NCBI RefSeq assembly: GCF_000379485.1
Contig: NZ_KB902288.1
Location: forward strand, 186,001-250,000
Reading direction: 5' to 3'
Length of the DNA stretch: 64,000 bases
Source: Wenxinia marina DSM 24838
GTDB taxonomy: Bacteria; Pseudomonadota; Alphaproteobacteria; Rhodobacterales; Rhodobacteraceae
The position numbers and the translations under genes were made by a program. Of this stretch, positions 24,441-34,928 are shown in pieces. Under the pieces are notes generated by a model. It saw only the letters and a list, made by a program, of their open reading frames with translations, was not told where the DNA came from and searched no databases. Numbering within the stretch: position 1 is the stretch's first letter; each line of letters begins with the position of its first letter.

Positions 24441-26935
24441 GCAATGAACCTTGAAATCGCATCATTCTCCTCGTCGGACATTGGCCTAAACACGTCGAGA
24501 ACCCAAGGTCCGCGGTTTATCGCATCATCCTTTGTCAGCCATTCGTGTAGAGGCACAAAACCTCTCAAGTCTTTGGGCAACCAACCCTGGAAATCGTGCT
24601 CCGTCGGGCGCCTACAACCATCAAAATACGCGAGCAGCTGGTGCTCCAGCCGTGGAGGCAAATCGTATCCCTTAAGCACTAGCGCATCAATCCATAGCAA
24701 AAGGCGAATGAGTTCCTCGTCGCTTTCATCAAGCACCAGCAACGACTGATGCTTATTTTCCAGCGCAGCTATATATTCAATTACCGCGTTTCTGATCTGT
24801 GCCGTATCGAGACTGCGTGGGAGCGGCAGTTTTGCGAGCATCGCATTTGTGAAATCATGGTCAGTCGAGTGCTCTGTGACGAATGCGTTAGCCAAGGGAC
24901 CATTCAAGATAGCCGCAAGGACATAAATGTCATAGCTGGCGGTTGGCCAGATTCCGCTGAACTGTTGGGATGCCCAAAGCCCGCCCTCGTCAGGGGCAGC
25001 GACAAGCCTCCACGGGCCACGCGAGGAACGCTGATTATTGATGAGAACCTTGGGTTTTTCCCAAGGTCGGCTCAACGGTCCTGGATAAAGGTTGCGGTCT
25101 GGGTCCGCAATAAGCCAAACAGGCTTGGCCAATTGGAACGGAGCGAGACTATCAACAGGCCTATATACCCCACGTTCCTTCAGCGGCCCTGGTTGATGGG
25201 ACACTCCCTCGCGCTGGGAGCGCCACTGGAGGCCTCGGAAGATGTCGGCAAAGCTTCCAAGAGTTGGCGAATCTTCAAGGTATGACCAGAGCGCATCAAG
25301 CTCACCAATCCAAAGGTTTCCGTCTGCAACCTCCCGAACAGCTTGGCGGCTGGAGGTTACGTCACCACTCTCAAGAAACTGCGCTCGTCCCGCATCCGCA
25401 ACCGTCCTCGCGGTGAGCCGAACCGGCCTACCGCTCTCCACCTGTGCTCGACGTTCAACTGCGAGGACGAGAGCACAGGGAAACGTTGCCTTTTCGAAGA
25501 TTCGGTCGGGCAACGAGACTAGCTCGACCCGGTGATAGTGTGATGCAAGACGCTCTCGAAGCTTGCGGTATTTCCTCTGCTGAAGAACCCCGCGTGGCAA
25601 AACGAATCCTATCGCGTCGGGTCCTGCATCGATGGCCGAACTGAGTGCGACCATTGCCTTGGAGGGGGAGATGGCGAATGCATCGGCATATTCGCCCCTT
25701 TCCTCTTTGGTAAAATCCTCGAACGGTGGGTTGCAAAGTACGACGGTGGCCCCCCTGAGAAATTCGTCGAGCGCACCTTTCGCAAAGAGGTCAATCGAAC
25801 TCAGATGCCAGCCATTGGCATTGGGATAGTCCGCCAAAATCAATGACAGTGTTGCCACCTCACAAGCGAACACGTCGAGTTCGGCCCCGGCCAGACGGCT
25901 GATCAAGAATTGGTGTCGCCGTTCGGCAGGCCAATCCGAAGGTAGGAGGTCTCGCAGTTCACGCAGAGCCGCGACCAAAAAAATGCCGGCACCCGCAAAC
26001 GGCTCGGCGATCCGTACGGTTTCGGGGTCGTAGCGTGAAAGATCGAGTTGACGAAGCACATACTCTGCCACCGGCCGTGGAGTGCTGTGTGTGCCGAAAA
26101 GTTTTCGAGTGTCTGCAGTAACCAGCGTGTTCTCGTAGACAAATGCGAGGCTGTCTGAAGAGATATTACGAAGCGTAATTGCGGTCCTTAACCGCGCCCA
26201 AGCTGCGTCTATGCTCTCGTGGGCCACAGCAGCGACATCGGCTCCAAGAAAACCGAGGCCATAGTAGCTTTGGATTCCTTCCAACACAGCCATGACGTCA
26301 TCGGGCTTCCATTCCGATGCCGCAGGATGCCCCCTATCAATGAGGATTTTAGCGGCGAGCAACCGGAAAGTGAGCCGGAAGGCAGCCTTCTCGGCGTCGG
26401 AACTTGCAGTCTTCGGAAGCAGCAGGTCGAGGACATCGGCCATGGTCTGGTGCAGTTTATTCTGCACCTCGTGTTCAATGGCCGGCAACAACCCGAGATC
26501 AACGAAATCGATCTGCACAACATCGCGAGCATGTCCCGCCGCTTTGACGCGGTGCAGCGCCTGCGGCGTCCATGCGTCTCGATTGCGCGCGAAGAGTTCT
26601 GGTAGTCGCTTGACCGGCACCCGTTCAATCAGGCGCGGCGCCCCGCGCGCACCCACCGCCCACACTCCGACGCTGTCACCATCGATGGAAAGGAAGATTG
26701 GGGCGCCGAGAGCACGACTGCCCATGATGGCCGCCGCACTATCTTGCACATTCTCGACAACTCCGAATGCCGCGGACCGGAAGGACTCAGGGGTCTGCGT
26801 GAATGCGGCAAGCGCCACCGTGCGGGTGGCAGCGTCGGTTTCCAGAACATCCGCGAACGTGTAGGCGCGATGCATCGCCCCGGCCTCATAGCCGATATCG
26901 AGAAGCCCGCGCTCGATTGATGCAAGGGTGCTCAT
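24437..26935 (-). CDS. Class I N6-adenine DNA methyltransferase, type IIG/PglX-like
   Basis: An 832-residue protein. The N-terminal ~250 residues have no assigned domain. The methylase core carries the AdoMet loop EPFAGAGIF near 310 and catalytic NPPF near 403, the gamma-class order of N6-adenine enzymes. Residues ~530-760 (QFSGIWPTASYDIYVLAAILNGP region) resemble a target-recognition domain. No PD-(D/E)xK nuclease motif is obvious, unlike a true type IIG enzyme. It overlaps the MerR-like gene upstream and the PIN gene downstream by 4 bases each. Probable role: self-DNA marking or sensing in a defence or addiction module. Confidence 0.87.
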   Translation of the reverse strand: MSTLASIERGLLDIGYEAGAMHRAYTFADVLETDAATRTVALAAFTQTPESFRSAAFGVVENVQDSAAAIMGSRALGAPIFLSIDGDSVGVWAVGARGAPRLIERVPVKRLPELFARNRDAWTPQALHRVKAAGHARDVVQIDFVDLGLLPAIEHEVQNKLHQTMADVLDLLLPKTASSDAEKAAFRLTFRLLAAKILIDRGHPAASEWKPDDVMAVLEGIQSYYGLGFLGADVAAVAHESIDAAWARLRTAITLRNISSDSLAFVYENTLVTADTRKLFGTHSTPRPVAEYVLRQLDLSRYDPETVRIAEPFAGAGIFLVAALRELRDLLPSDWPAERRHQFLISRLAGAELDVFACEVATLSLILADYPNANGWHLSSIDLFAKGALDEFLRGATVVLCNPPFEDFTKEERGEYADAFAISPSKAMVALSSAIDAGPDAIGFVLPRGVLQQRKYRKLRERLASHYHRVELVSLPDRIFEKATFPCALVLAVERRAQVESGRPVRLTARTVADAGRAQFLESGDVTSSRQAVREVADGNLWIGELDALWSYLEDSPTLGSFADIFRGLQWRSQREGVSHQPGPLKERGVYRPVDSLAPFQLAKPVWLIADPDRNLYPGPLSRPWEKPKVLINNQRSSRGPWRLVAAPDEGGLWASQQFSGIWPTASYDIYVLAAILNGPLANAFVTEHSTDHDFTNAMLAKLPLPRSLDTAQIRNAVIEYIAALENKHQSLLVLDESDEELIRLLLWIDALVLKGYDLPPRLEHQLLAYFDGCRRPTEHDFQGWLPKDLRGFVPLHEWLTKDDAINRGPWVLDVFRPMSDEENDAISRFIA

Positions 26936-27387
26936 CGGACCTGCACCGCACGAAACAAGGGGAATTGATCGCTCTGATCTGTTGGCGAGAACTCCGCCTC
27001 CAATACGTCGAGATGCGGATCAAGGCGCAAAAACAACGTGTCCTGGTCGCCAGAATCGACGCGAACCATACCCTCCGGCAGGATTTCACCAAGCTCCATG
27101 GCGCGCAGAGCAAGCACGCATCCGCGCAGCGTCGGGAATGGTACTCCGGCGAAAAGGTCCCGTAGAGCGTGAAGAAGCTCCTTATGGCCCTGCAGTTCGA
27201 TCCTAAAACGCTCACGCAGGACGACCGCCAGTCTCAGCAATAAGACTGTCTGCCACGTGTAGAGCGCCGGACGACCCGGCCCACCTGCCTCGACATCGGG
27301 CGGGATCAGATCGCGCCTGTGCGACCACTCGCGCAACTGATTGGCCGTCAGTGACGTCAGTTTCTGGACCTGACCTGCTGTAATCAT
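26932..27387 (-). CDS. MerR-like HTH regulator
   Basis: A 151-residue protein. The N-terminal winged HTH (MITAGQVQKLTSLTANQLREWSHRRDLIPPD, then GRPALYTWQTVLLLRLAVVLR) resembles MerR-family DNA-binding domains. No metal-binding Cys pair is present. The C-terminal ~80 residues are unassigned and include VRVDSGDQDTLFLRLDPHLDV. It is the first gene of the operon with the methylase and PIN nuclease and overlaps the methylase start by 4 bases. It is probably the autoregulator of the system. Confidence 0.78.
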   Translation of the reverse strand: MITAGQVQKLTSLTANQLREWSHRRDLIPPDVEAGGPGRPALYTWQTVLLLRLAVVLRERFRIELQGHKELLHALRDLFAGVPFPTLRGCVLALRAMELGEILPEGMVRVDSGDQDTLFLRLDPHLDVLEAEFSPTDQSDQFPLFRAVQVR

Positions 27388-27429
27388 CGACCACCTACCT
27401 TCAGGCAGTGCGCCTTTTGTGTTTACGCC

Positions 27430-27467
27430 AAGCGGTCACCGCACCCACTTGGTGACGATAAGCGGTC
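27430..27467. promoter_or_regulatory. Direct and inverted repeats upstream of the MerR-like gene
   Basis: AAGCGGTC occurs twice (27430-27437 and 27460-27467), 30 bases apart, roughly three helical turns. Between them GTCACC and GGTGAC form an inverted repeat (27435-27440 and 27451-27456). They lie 40-80 bases before the minus-strand MerR-like start, a normal operator position. Binding by that regulator is inference. Confidence 0.45.
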
Positions 27468-27850
27468 GCGATGACCACTTCAAGGTGGGAAGACGTAATT
27501 CCGCCGCGGCGCCATCATGCCGCCGCGAGCCAGCGGCATGGCATGGGCAGGAGACGACACTGTTTGTCAGGCAGCCGTCAGAGTTGAGGCCCGCGATGCG
27601 AGGCACTTCGTCCCCGAGCGTCTTGATGGCGGCGCCTATCGCATCCTCGGGGGAGTTCTGCAGTGATGTTCAACTCGAAGCGTATCCGACCAAGCAGATC
27701 ATGAATGTCGGAAACCGGCTGGGGCCGGCCATCTGCCGCTACTAGCACGAAGGTCTGGTAAGGGCCGGGAGTGCCTACGGTCGGAGTGCTCTGACCCCCG
27801 ACTTTCATCCAGCTGAACCGGAGCCGGCGGGTGACAATTGCCCTCTTGCG
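27468..27850. other. Degenerate sequence left of the IS21-type element
   Basis: About 380 bases with no intact gene. A minus-strand frame around 27620-27790 (reading TFVLVAADGRPQPVSDIHDLLGRIRFEL) looks like a remnant of a coding sequence, but I cannot assign it to a family and it has no start of its own. It ends at the left end of the IS element. Confidence 0.3.
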
Positions 27851-27929
27851 TGTGAACCGGCGTGGAAAAAGGACCCCGTATTGGGGTGATCGGCTCCCAA
27901 AAGGGACCCCCTGATGCGGGTGGTCCATC

Positions 27930-29522
27930 GTGCTCCCGAGGAAGTCGGGAGCCGAGTTTGGGATGCTGTTGGTGGAAGCGATTGCGAAGATCCGTCGAGC
28001 GTATTTTCAAGACAAGAAGCCGATCAAGCAGATCTGCCGTGAGCTGCGGGTGTCGCGGAAGACGGTGCGGAAGGTCATCCGGTCGGGCGCGACGGAGTTC
28101 ACTTACGAGCGGAGCATCCAGCCCCAGCCGAAGATCGGGCCGTGGCGCCGTGAGCTCGACAGGATGCTGGCCGAAAATGCCCGCCGGCCGAAGCGTGAGC
28201 GCCTGACCCGCATCCGGATCTTCGAGGAGCTGCGCACCCTCGGCTATGATGGCGGCTACGATGCCGTGCGCCGCTATGCGGCTGCCTGGTCGAAGGAGGC
28301 GATCGAGGCGTCGGCTGCGGCCTACGTGCCGCTCAGCTTCGACCCGGGCGAAGCCTACCAGTTCGACTGGAGCCACGAGATTGTCGTGATCGATGGCGCC
28401 ACGACGACCGTGAAGGTCGCCCATGTCCGGCTCTGCCACAGCCGGATGCTCTTCGTCCGTGCCTATCCCCGCGAGACGCAGGAGATGGTGTTCGATGCCC
28501 ACGACCGGGCGTTCGCCTTCTTCGGGGGCGCCTGCGCGCGCGGGATCTATGACAACATGAAGACGGCGGTGGACACGATCTTCGTCGGCCGAGACCGCGC
28601 CTACAATCGTCGCTTCCAGCAGATGTGCGGGCACTATCTGGTCGATCCAGTCGCCTGCACCCCCGCATCAGGCTGGGAGAAGGGCCAAGTGGAGAACCAG
28701 GTCGGCGTGATCCGCCGCCGGTTCTTCGTGCCGCGCCCGCGATTCAAGAGCTACGCCGAGCTCAACGCTTGGCTCCTGGACCGCTGCATCGCTTGGGCGA
28801 AGGCGCATCCGCATCCGGAGCTGCGCGACAAAACCACCTGGGAGGTCTTCGAAGCCGAACGACCCAGTCTGGTGCCCTATGTCGGGCCATTCGACGGCTT
28901 CCATGCCGTGCCGGCCGCGGTCTCGAAGACCTGCCTCGTCCGGTTCGACAAGAACCGCTACTCGGTGGAGGCCCGTGCCGTCGGCAAGCCGGTCGAGATC
29001 CGCGCCTATGCCGAACGCGTGGAGTTCTGGCAGAGCGGAAAGATCGTCGGGGAGCATGCTCGCGTCTTTGGCCGCGACATCTATGATCCGCTGCACTACA
29101 TCCCGGTGCTTGCCCGCAAGCCTGGGGCCCTGCGCAACGGCGCACCCTTCAAGGAGTGGGAGTTGCCGCCAGCGATCCGGCGCGTGCAGCGCAGGCTCGG
29201 CCGCATGCCGAACGGCGATCGTCAGATGGTCGACATTCTCGGTGCCGTGCTGACCGACGGACTGAACGCGGTCGAGGCCGCCTGTGCCGAGGCGCTGAGC
29301 GAGGGCGTGCATTCCGCTGGCGTCATTCTGAACATCCTGGCTCGGCGGCGCGAACCGCCACCGCCTCTGCACATCGCAACACCCGAGGCGCTGCGCCTGA
29401 GCTGTGAGCCTACCGCCGATTGCGCCAGATACGACAGCCTCAGGAGACCCGACCATGGAAAGATCGCAGGTGCTGGACGCGATGGGCCAGCTCAAGCTCT
29501 ACGGCATGAAGGCCGCCTATGA
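27930..29522 (+). CDS. istA: IS21 family transposase IstA
   Basis: A 530-residue DDE transposase. An N-terminal HTH ([25 protein letters not shown], residues ~29-53) binds the terminal repeats. The catalytic core includes [14 protein letters not shown] (first Asp), YDNMKTAVD (second Asp) and [12 protein letters not shown] (Glu). An alternative ATG at 27963 starts [15 protein letters not shown]. The 3' end overlaps istB by about 70 bases, and the extra C-terminal residues past the overlap look like read-through. Confidence 0.92.
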   Translation: MLPRKSGAEFGMLLVEAIAKIRRAYFQDKKPIKQICRELRVSRKTVRKVIRSGATEFTYERSIQPQPKIGPWRRELDRMLAENARRPKRERLTRIRIFEELRTLGYDGGYDAVRRYAAAWSKEAIEASAAAYVPLSFDPGEAYQFDWSHEIVVIDGATTTVKVAHVRLCHSRMLFVRAYPRETQEMVFDAHDRAFAFFGGACARGIYDNMKTAVDTIFVGRDRAYNRRFQQMCGHYLVDPVACTPASGWEKGQVENQVGVIRRRFFVPRPRFKSYAELNAWLLDRCIAWAKAHPHPELRDKTTWEVFEAERPSLVPYVGPFDGFHAVPAAVSKTCLVRFDKNRYSVEARAVGKPVEIRAYAERVEFWQSGKIVGEHARVFGRDIYDPLHYIPVLARKPGALRNGAPFKEWELPPAIRRVQRRLGRMPNGDRQMVDILGAVLTDGLNAVEAACAEALSEGVHSAGVILNILARRREPPPPLHIATPEALRLSCEPTADCARYDSLRRPDHGKIAGAGRDGPAQALRHEGRL

Positions 29523-30183
29523 CGAGATCATCGCCACCGCGGTGAAACGCCAGCACGAACCTCAGAAGGTCGTGGGCGACCTGCTGCACGCAGAGATCAG
29601 CGAGAAGCAGGCCCGCTCGATCAAATACCAGATGACGATCGCCAGGCTGCCGCTGGCCAAGGAGATCGATGAGTTCGAGTTCGCCGACACGCCGGTCAAC
29701 GAGACCCTGGTGCGTGATCTCGCTGGCGGAGGCTTCCTTGAGCACCAGCGCAACGTCGTGCTGATCGGCGGCACCGGAACCGGAAAGTCCCACCTCGCGG
29801 TCGCCATTGCGCGAGCCTGCATCCGCAGCGGCGCCCGCGGTCGGTTCTTCAACGTGGTGGACCTGGTGAACAAGCTTGACGCCGAAGCTCGCGCCGACCG
29901 GCAGGGGCGAACGGCCGATCTCCTCTGTCGCCTCGACTTCCTGATCCTGGACGAGCTCGGCTACCTGCCGTTCGCCCAAACAGGCGGTCAGCTCCTCTTC
30001 CACCTCGTCAGTCGCCTCTACGAGCGCACCTCGATCATCGTCACCACCAACCTCGCCTTCGGAGAATGGCCGAGCGTGTTCGGCGATGCCAAGATGACGA
30101 CCGCTCTGCTCGACCGGCTCACCCACCACTGTGACATCGTCGAGACCGGCAACGAGAGCTGGCGCTTCAAGACCCGCGCCTGA
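29455..30183 (+). CDS. istB: IS21 family helper ATPase IstB
   Basis: A 242-residue AAA+ ATPase of the DnaC/IstB family that selects the target and stimulates IstA. Walker A is [14 protein letters not shown] near residue 104, and Walker B is [14 protein letters not shown] near 160. [19 protein letters not shown] is the sensor region. The ATG at 29455 follows AGGAGACC. Length is near the family norm, so it appears functional. Confidence 0.93.
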   Translation: MERSQVLDAMGQLKLYGMKAAYDEIIATAVKRQHEPQKVVGDLLHAEISEKQARSIKYQMTIARLPLAKEIDEFEFADTPVNETLVRDLAGGGFLEHQRNVVLIGGTGTGKSHLAVAIARACIRSGARGRFFNVVDLVNKLDAEARADRQGRTADLLCRLDFLILDELGYLPFAQTGGQLLFHLVSRLYERTSIIVTTNLAFGEWPSVFGDAKMTTALLDRLTHHCDIVETGNESWRFKTRA

Positions 30184-30313
30184 GCCCGAAAAACCCGCCG
30201 GCCCGAGCCGCCTGCGCCACCTGAAAGCTACGCCGCCTCGGGCCGGCTACCCGCGCAACAGAGGGGTCCCGATTGCGCGCCTATAAGGGGTCCCGATTGC
30301 AGGCCGATTGACA

Positions 30314-30537
30314 TCCCGGTATGTGACGGACCGCCCTATCGCGACCACGTCGGATGGCAGCTTTTCGGCGGGCACGATTCGCGCACGCCCCAGCTCCTCC
30401 AGCAGCCGGTCGGCGAGGCCAGGATTGCGTCGAAGGGCGCCTTGGGCGAGCGCCTCAAGACGATCGAGGGTGTCTGCTCCGAGTGTGACACGGGGCCGCC
30501 GTCCGGCGGTCCGCATCGGGGACTTTCTTGATGTCAT
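30314..30537 (-). pseudogene. rnk-like gene truncated by IS21 insertion
   Basis: The N-terminal ~74 residues of an Rnk-type protein (RRPRVTLGADTLDRLEALAQ to VAIGRSVTYRD). It closely matches the intact copy at 39875-40318 (PPRVILAAEAVDRLEALAQ to VSIGRAVTYRD). The frame then enters the IS21 right end at 30313 and the GreA/GreB-like C-terminal half is lost. The rest is not found on the other side of the IS, so the insertion came with a deletion. Confidence 0.8.
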
Positions 30538-30577
30538 GTCGAAATCCTTTCGCGGCGGCGGGGCGCGGCGAACGTGT

Positions 30578-31037
30578 TCAAGCGGCGTGGTCGGGCGGCG
30601 GCTTCACATCGAGGACCACCACGACCGAGATCTCGCCGTCGTTGCGAAGGAGCGGCACCTTCTGGAGCTTTCTCATGCCGATCAGTGTCGCACCCAACAG
30701 AGAGGCGACAAGCACCTGTCCCGGAAGCGGGATGGGGTTCATCGAAACCGGCCCGCGACCCCTCGCCACTGATCATGTAGGTGACGTGAGAGCCGCTCAC
30801 GACGAGATTAGGCGGCGTCGGTCTCGGGGCAGGGCTCGAGATCCGCAGCTTGTGACGCAGTAGCCCGTTAAGCAGCGGCGGGTTCGGCGCATGTCGGGTT
30901 CCGCGCTGCTGCAGCAGGCGTTCGATCCCGGCACGGTCGTCGCGAGTGAGGGCAAAGCCGCTGGCGGGAAGTTCCCGTTCGAGCAGGGTTCGAACGTCTC
31001 TGCCGAACGGCAGACGGGTGATGTTGTCGAAGGTCAT
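30578..31037 (-). pseudogene. Gre/Rnk-type protein gene, frameshifted
   Basis: The start (MTFDNITRLPFGRDVRTLL) and the first ~95 residues match the intact 155-residue gene at 40400-40867. Near 30750 the frame breaks. The C-terminal part (MNPIPLPGQVLVASLLGATLIGMRKLQK to LDVKPP) continues in another frame to 30578. One missing base explains it. Together with the truncated rnk gene downstream this is a decayed second copy of the 39875-40867 gene pair. Confidence 0.8.
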
Positions 31038-31166
31038 CGGTTTGTCTCACGAAAATCATGCCCACGTCTCGCGAAGGACAGTGTCGAGCCTCTGAGGTTG
31101 CATAAGCGCAACCGTAGTAGAAAAGGAGCCATTGAGTCCTTCTCGGTCGGTGGGAAAACATTGCGG

Positions 31167-31195
31167 AAAACGCGCCACCGCAATGCGATGGCGCG
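31167..31195 (-). terminator. Rho-independent terminator of the DUF1127 gene
   Basis: On the minus strand an 11-base GC-rich stem (CGCGCCATCGC with GCGGTGGCGCG, one G-U pair) closes a 3-base loop and is followed by TTTT. It lies 34 bases after the DUF1127 stop. Confidence 0.75.
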
Positions 31196-31228
31196 TCACT
31201 TTCTAGTGGAGAAAGACGGCGCTGGTAG

Positions 31229-31543
31229 TTACGCCAGCTTGTCTCGCCGCACGCGGTATTCATGTGCGACCCGCGGAGAGACCGGTTGCATGGCGCGTTC
31301 GCGGTTCGTGAATCCATCGACGACGCGCGGGATATCGCTCCGTTCGATTCCGATGTCGCGCAGGAGACGGTCGTCCAGCGCGCGAAGAGATTCGATCATC
31401 TTGCGGCGCTCCCAATTGCGGAAAGCGATCCGGAGCCAGGTGCCGAGGGGGCTCGTCCGGTCGCCGCGCCGAGCGGCCGGATCGAAGGACGGTGTGGAGG
31501 GAAGCGGGGACTTGAAGACGTGGGGAAGCATGGCGTGCTCCAT
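31229..31543 (-). CDS. DUF1127 domain-containing protein
   Basis: A small basic protein (104 residues from the ATG at 31543) with the DUF1127/YjiS-like motif FRNWERRKMIESLRALDDRLLRDIGIERSDI. Small DUF1127 proteins in alphaproteobacteria are linked to RNA-related phosphate and carbon regulation and stress. No ribosome site clearly decides the start; the open frame reaches 31660 via a TTG, and a start at 31531 is also possible. A strong terminator follows it, so it is a monocistronic unit. Confidence 0.75.
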   Translation of the reverse strand: MEHAMLPHVFKSPLPSTPSFDPAARRGDRTSPLGTWLRIAFRNWERRKMIESLRALDDRLLRDIGIERSDIPRVVDGFTNRERAMQPVSPRVAHEYRVRRDKLA

Positions 31544-31895
31544 GACGAGGAGGTTGAACCAGACGCACGCACCACCGCCCCGACCCGGCCGATCACCAGC
31601 CAGAACCATCGCCGCGGTGGACGCGTTCGTCATTCCGATTGATCCGAGGGAGATCGACAAACCCCGAGGCGTGGACGGACACAGGCCCGAACCCGCCCGG
31701 GGCTAACGGCGGTTCAGTGTATTCCCTGCGAAGAGCAGGAACCTCGTATGAAGACTGAACATGGTCATGGGCCTCATATCGCCATTCGGCCCGTGGTTAT
31801 CAAGAGCTGTCGTCTCGCCATTCTGCCGTCGGAATGTGGACGATCAGCCCTCTCCCGACGATGATGCCGAGAGGTCGAGAAAGGTCGGTAGCCGA

Positions 31896-32118
31896 ATGGA
31901 AATTCTTCCCCTCGCAATCTGGCTCGATCTGCTCGGGACCTTCGTCTTCGCCTTCAGTGGCGCGCTGGTCGCGGTGCGAAGAGGCCTCGACATATTCGGG
32001 ATCGCGGTCCTAGCGGTCGCTTCCGGACTCGCGGGAGGCATGATCCGGGACATGCTTCTCGGCGCGACGCCACCGACCGCCCTGGAGGACCCCCGCTACC
32101 TTCTGACAGCGCTCGGTG
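31896..32118 (+). pseudogene. TRIC/UPF0126-type channel gene truncated by IS66 remnant
   Basis: The first ~74 residues of a trimeric intracellular cation channel family protein (MEILPLAIWLDLLGTFVFAFSGALVAVRRGLDIFG, then GGMIRDMLLGATPP). The family is ~200 residues with seven helices. The frame is interrupted at 32118/32119 where an IS66-type end, GTAAGCG, begins. The remaining two thirds of the gene is not present beyond the remnant. Non-functional. Confidence 0.75.
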
Positions 32119-32300
32119 GTAAGCGTCCGGTCTGGCCGCTATCGGTTCCAGTGCCAGGGCGGCAAATCGTCGACCTTGGTGATCTTGTAGTCCGGGATGC
32201 GGGTGAGGGTGTCGCGAGCCGGACGTGAGGATCGAGTCGTTCAGCTTGGTTGTCTCCAGCAGTTCTTCTGGATTGCGAGGGCGCCGAGGGGGGTCACCAT
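32119..32300 (-). mobile_element. IS66-family insertion sequence remnant
   Basis: Starts at the IS66-type terminal sequence GTAAGCGTCCGG. On the minus strand it reads the C-terminus of a TnpC-type transposase: LETTKLND, then in another frame TLTRIPDYKITKVDDLPPWHW before a stop at 32139-32141. The two pieces are out of frame, so this is a decayed fragment. No second end was found. Confidence 0.7.
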
Positions 32301-32936
32301 TAGAGCACGGGAGGAGCGGCCCGGCGTCCACCCCAAAAGCATCCATCATCACGTCGAGAAGAGGCGCGACGGTCTAATCGGCGCGGGTAGCGGCTGTGAC
32401 CTTCTCGAGGATCAAGGGTTCAACAGGTCCTGATATGAAGAAGGACGGAAACATCGACCACCCGCACGAATGATGCAACCTGATCAAAAAAACGGAGGGT
32501 CGCGAGTCTTAAACCGCAATCCCTCCGAAGACGAATTCACGGGGAACGTGAATCGGTTGCTCATCCATCTGTCACGAACGGTAAGCTACCGTCAATACGG
32601 AAGGCCCAATGTTCGGCAGTGGAAGCGGCAATGTAGCCGGTGGAGAACCGCTGGAGCACCAACGCACCTCAGCTTCGGCGATTGAACCTCTGGATGTCGG
32701 GTTCTAGTTCTCAGCTCGCGTATGACACCTGCGATGCGATCGCCAAATTGCTTTCCTACAACCTCCTCGGCCTCGCAAGTCGCCGCATTCCATGCCTCTT
32801 CGCGTTGTCGAGAAGCAGATGAAGCGTCACACAGGGAGTCACGGTGAGGCGGCTGGCCCGCTTGTTTCGCCGCTGACGGCGCGATCGCGTAAATCGTGGT
32901 CCGATTCCACCGCTAGTTGTATAACCAAGGATCGGG
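32301..32936. other. Intergenic debris, no supported gene
   Basis: About 640 bases between the IS66 remnant and gdhA with only short overlapping frames and mixed base composition. I see no RNA gene, terminator or recognisable protein fragment. The gdhA stop at 32937 faces this region, so any gdhA terminator should lie here; no clear stem with a T run was seen. Confidence 0.35.

Positions 32937-34928
<1,992 letters not shown>

Larger units (their letters stand above)
27851..30313 (+). mobile_element. IS21-family insertion sequence, complete
   Basis: A 2463-base element with istA and istB. Both ends begin TGT and carry related outer repeats: TGTGAACCGGCGTGG at the left and, on the opposite strand, TGTCAATCGGCCTGC at the right, each followed by GGGACCCC-type repeats. 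A second copy of the GGGACCCC motif lies inside each end, as is usual in IS21. No target duplication is visible in the flanks. The right end truncates an rnk-like gene. Confidence 0.85.
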
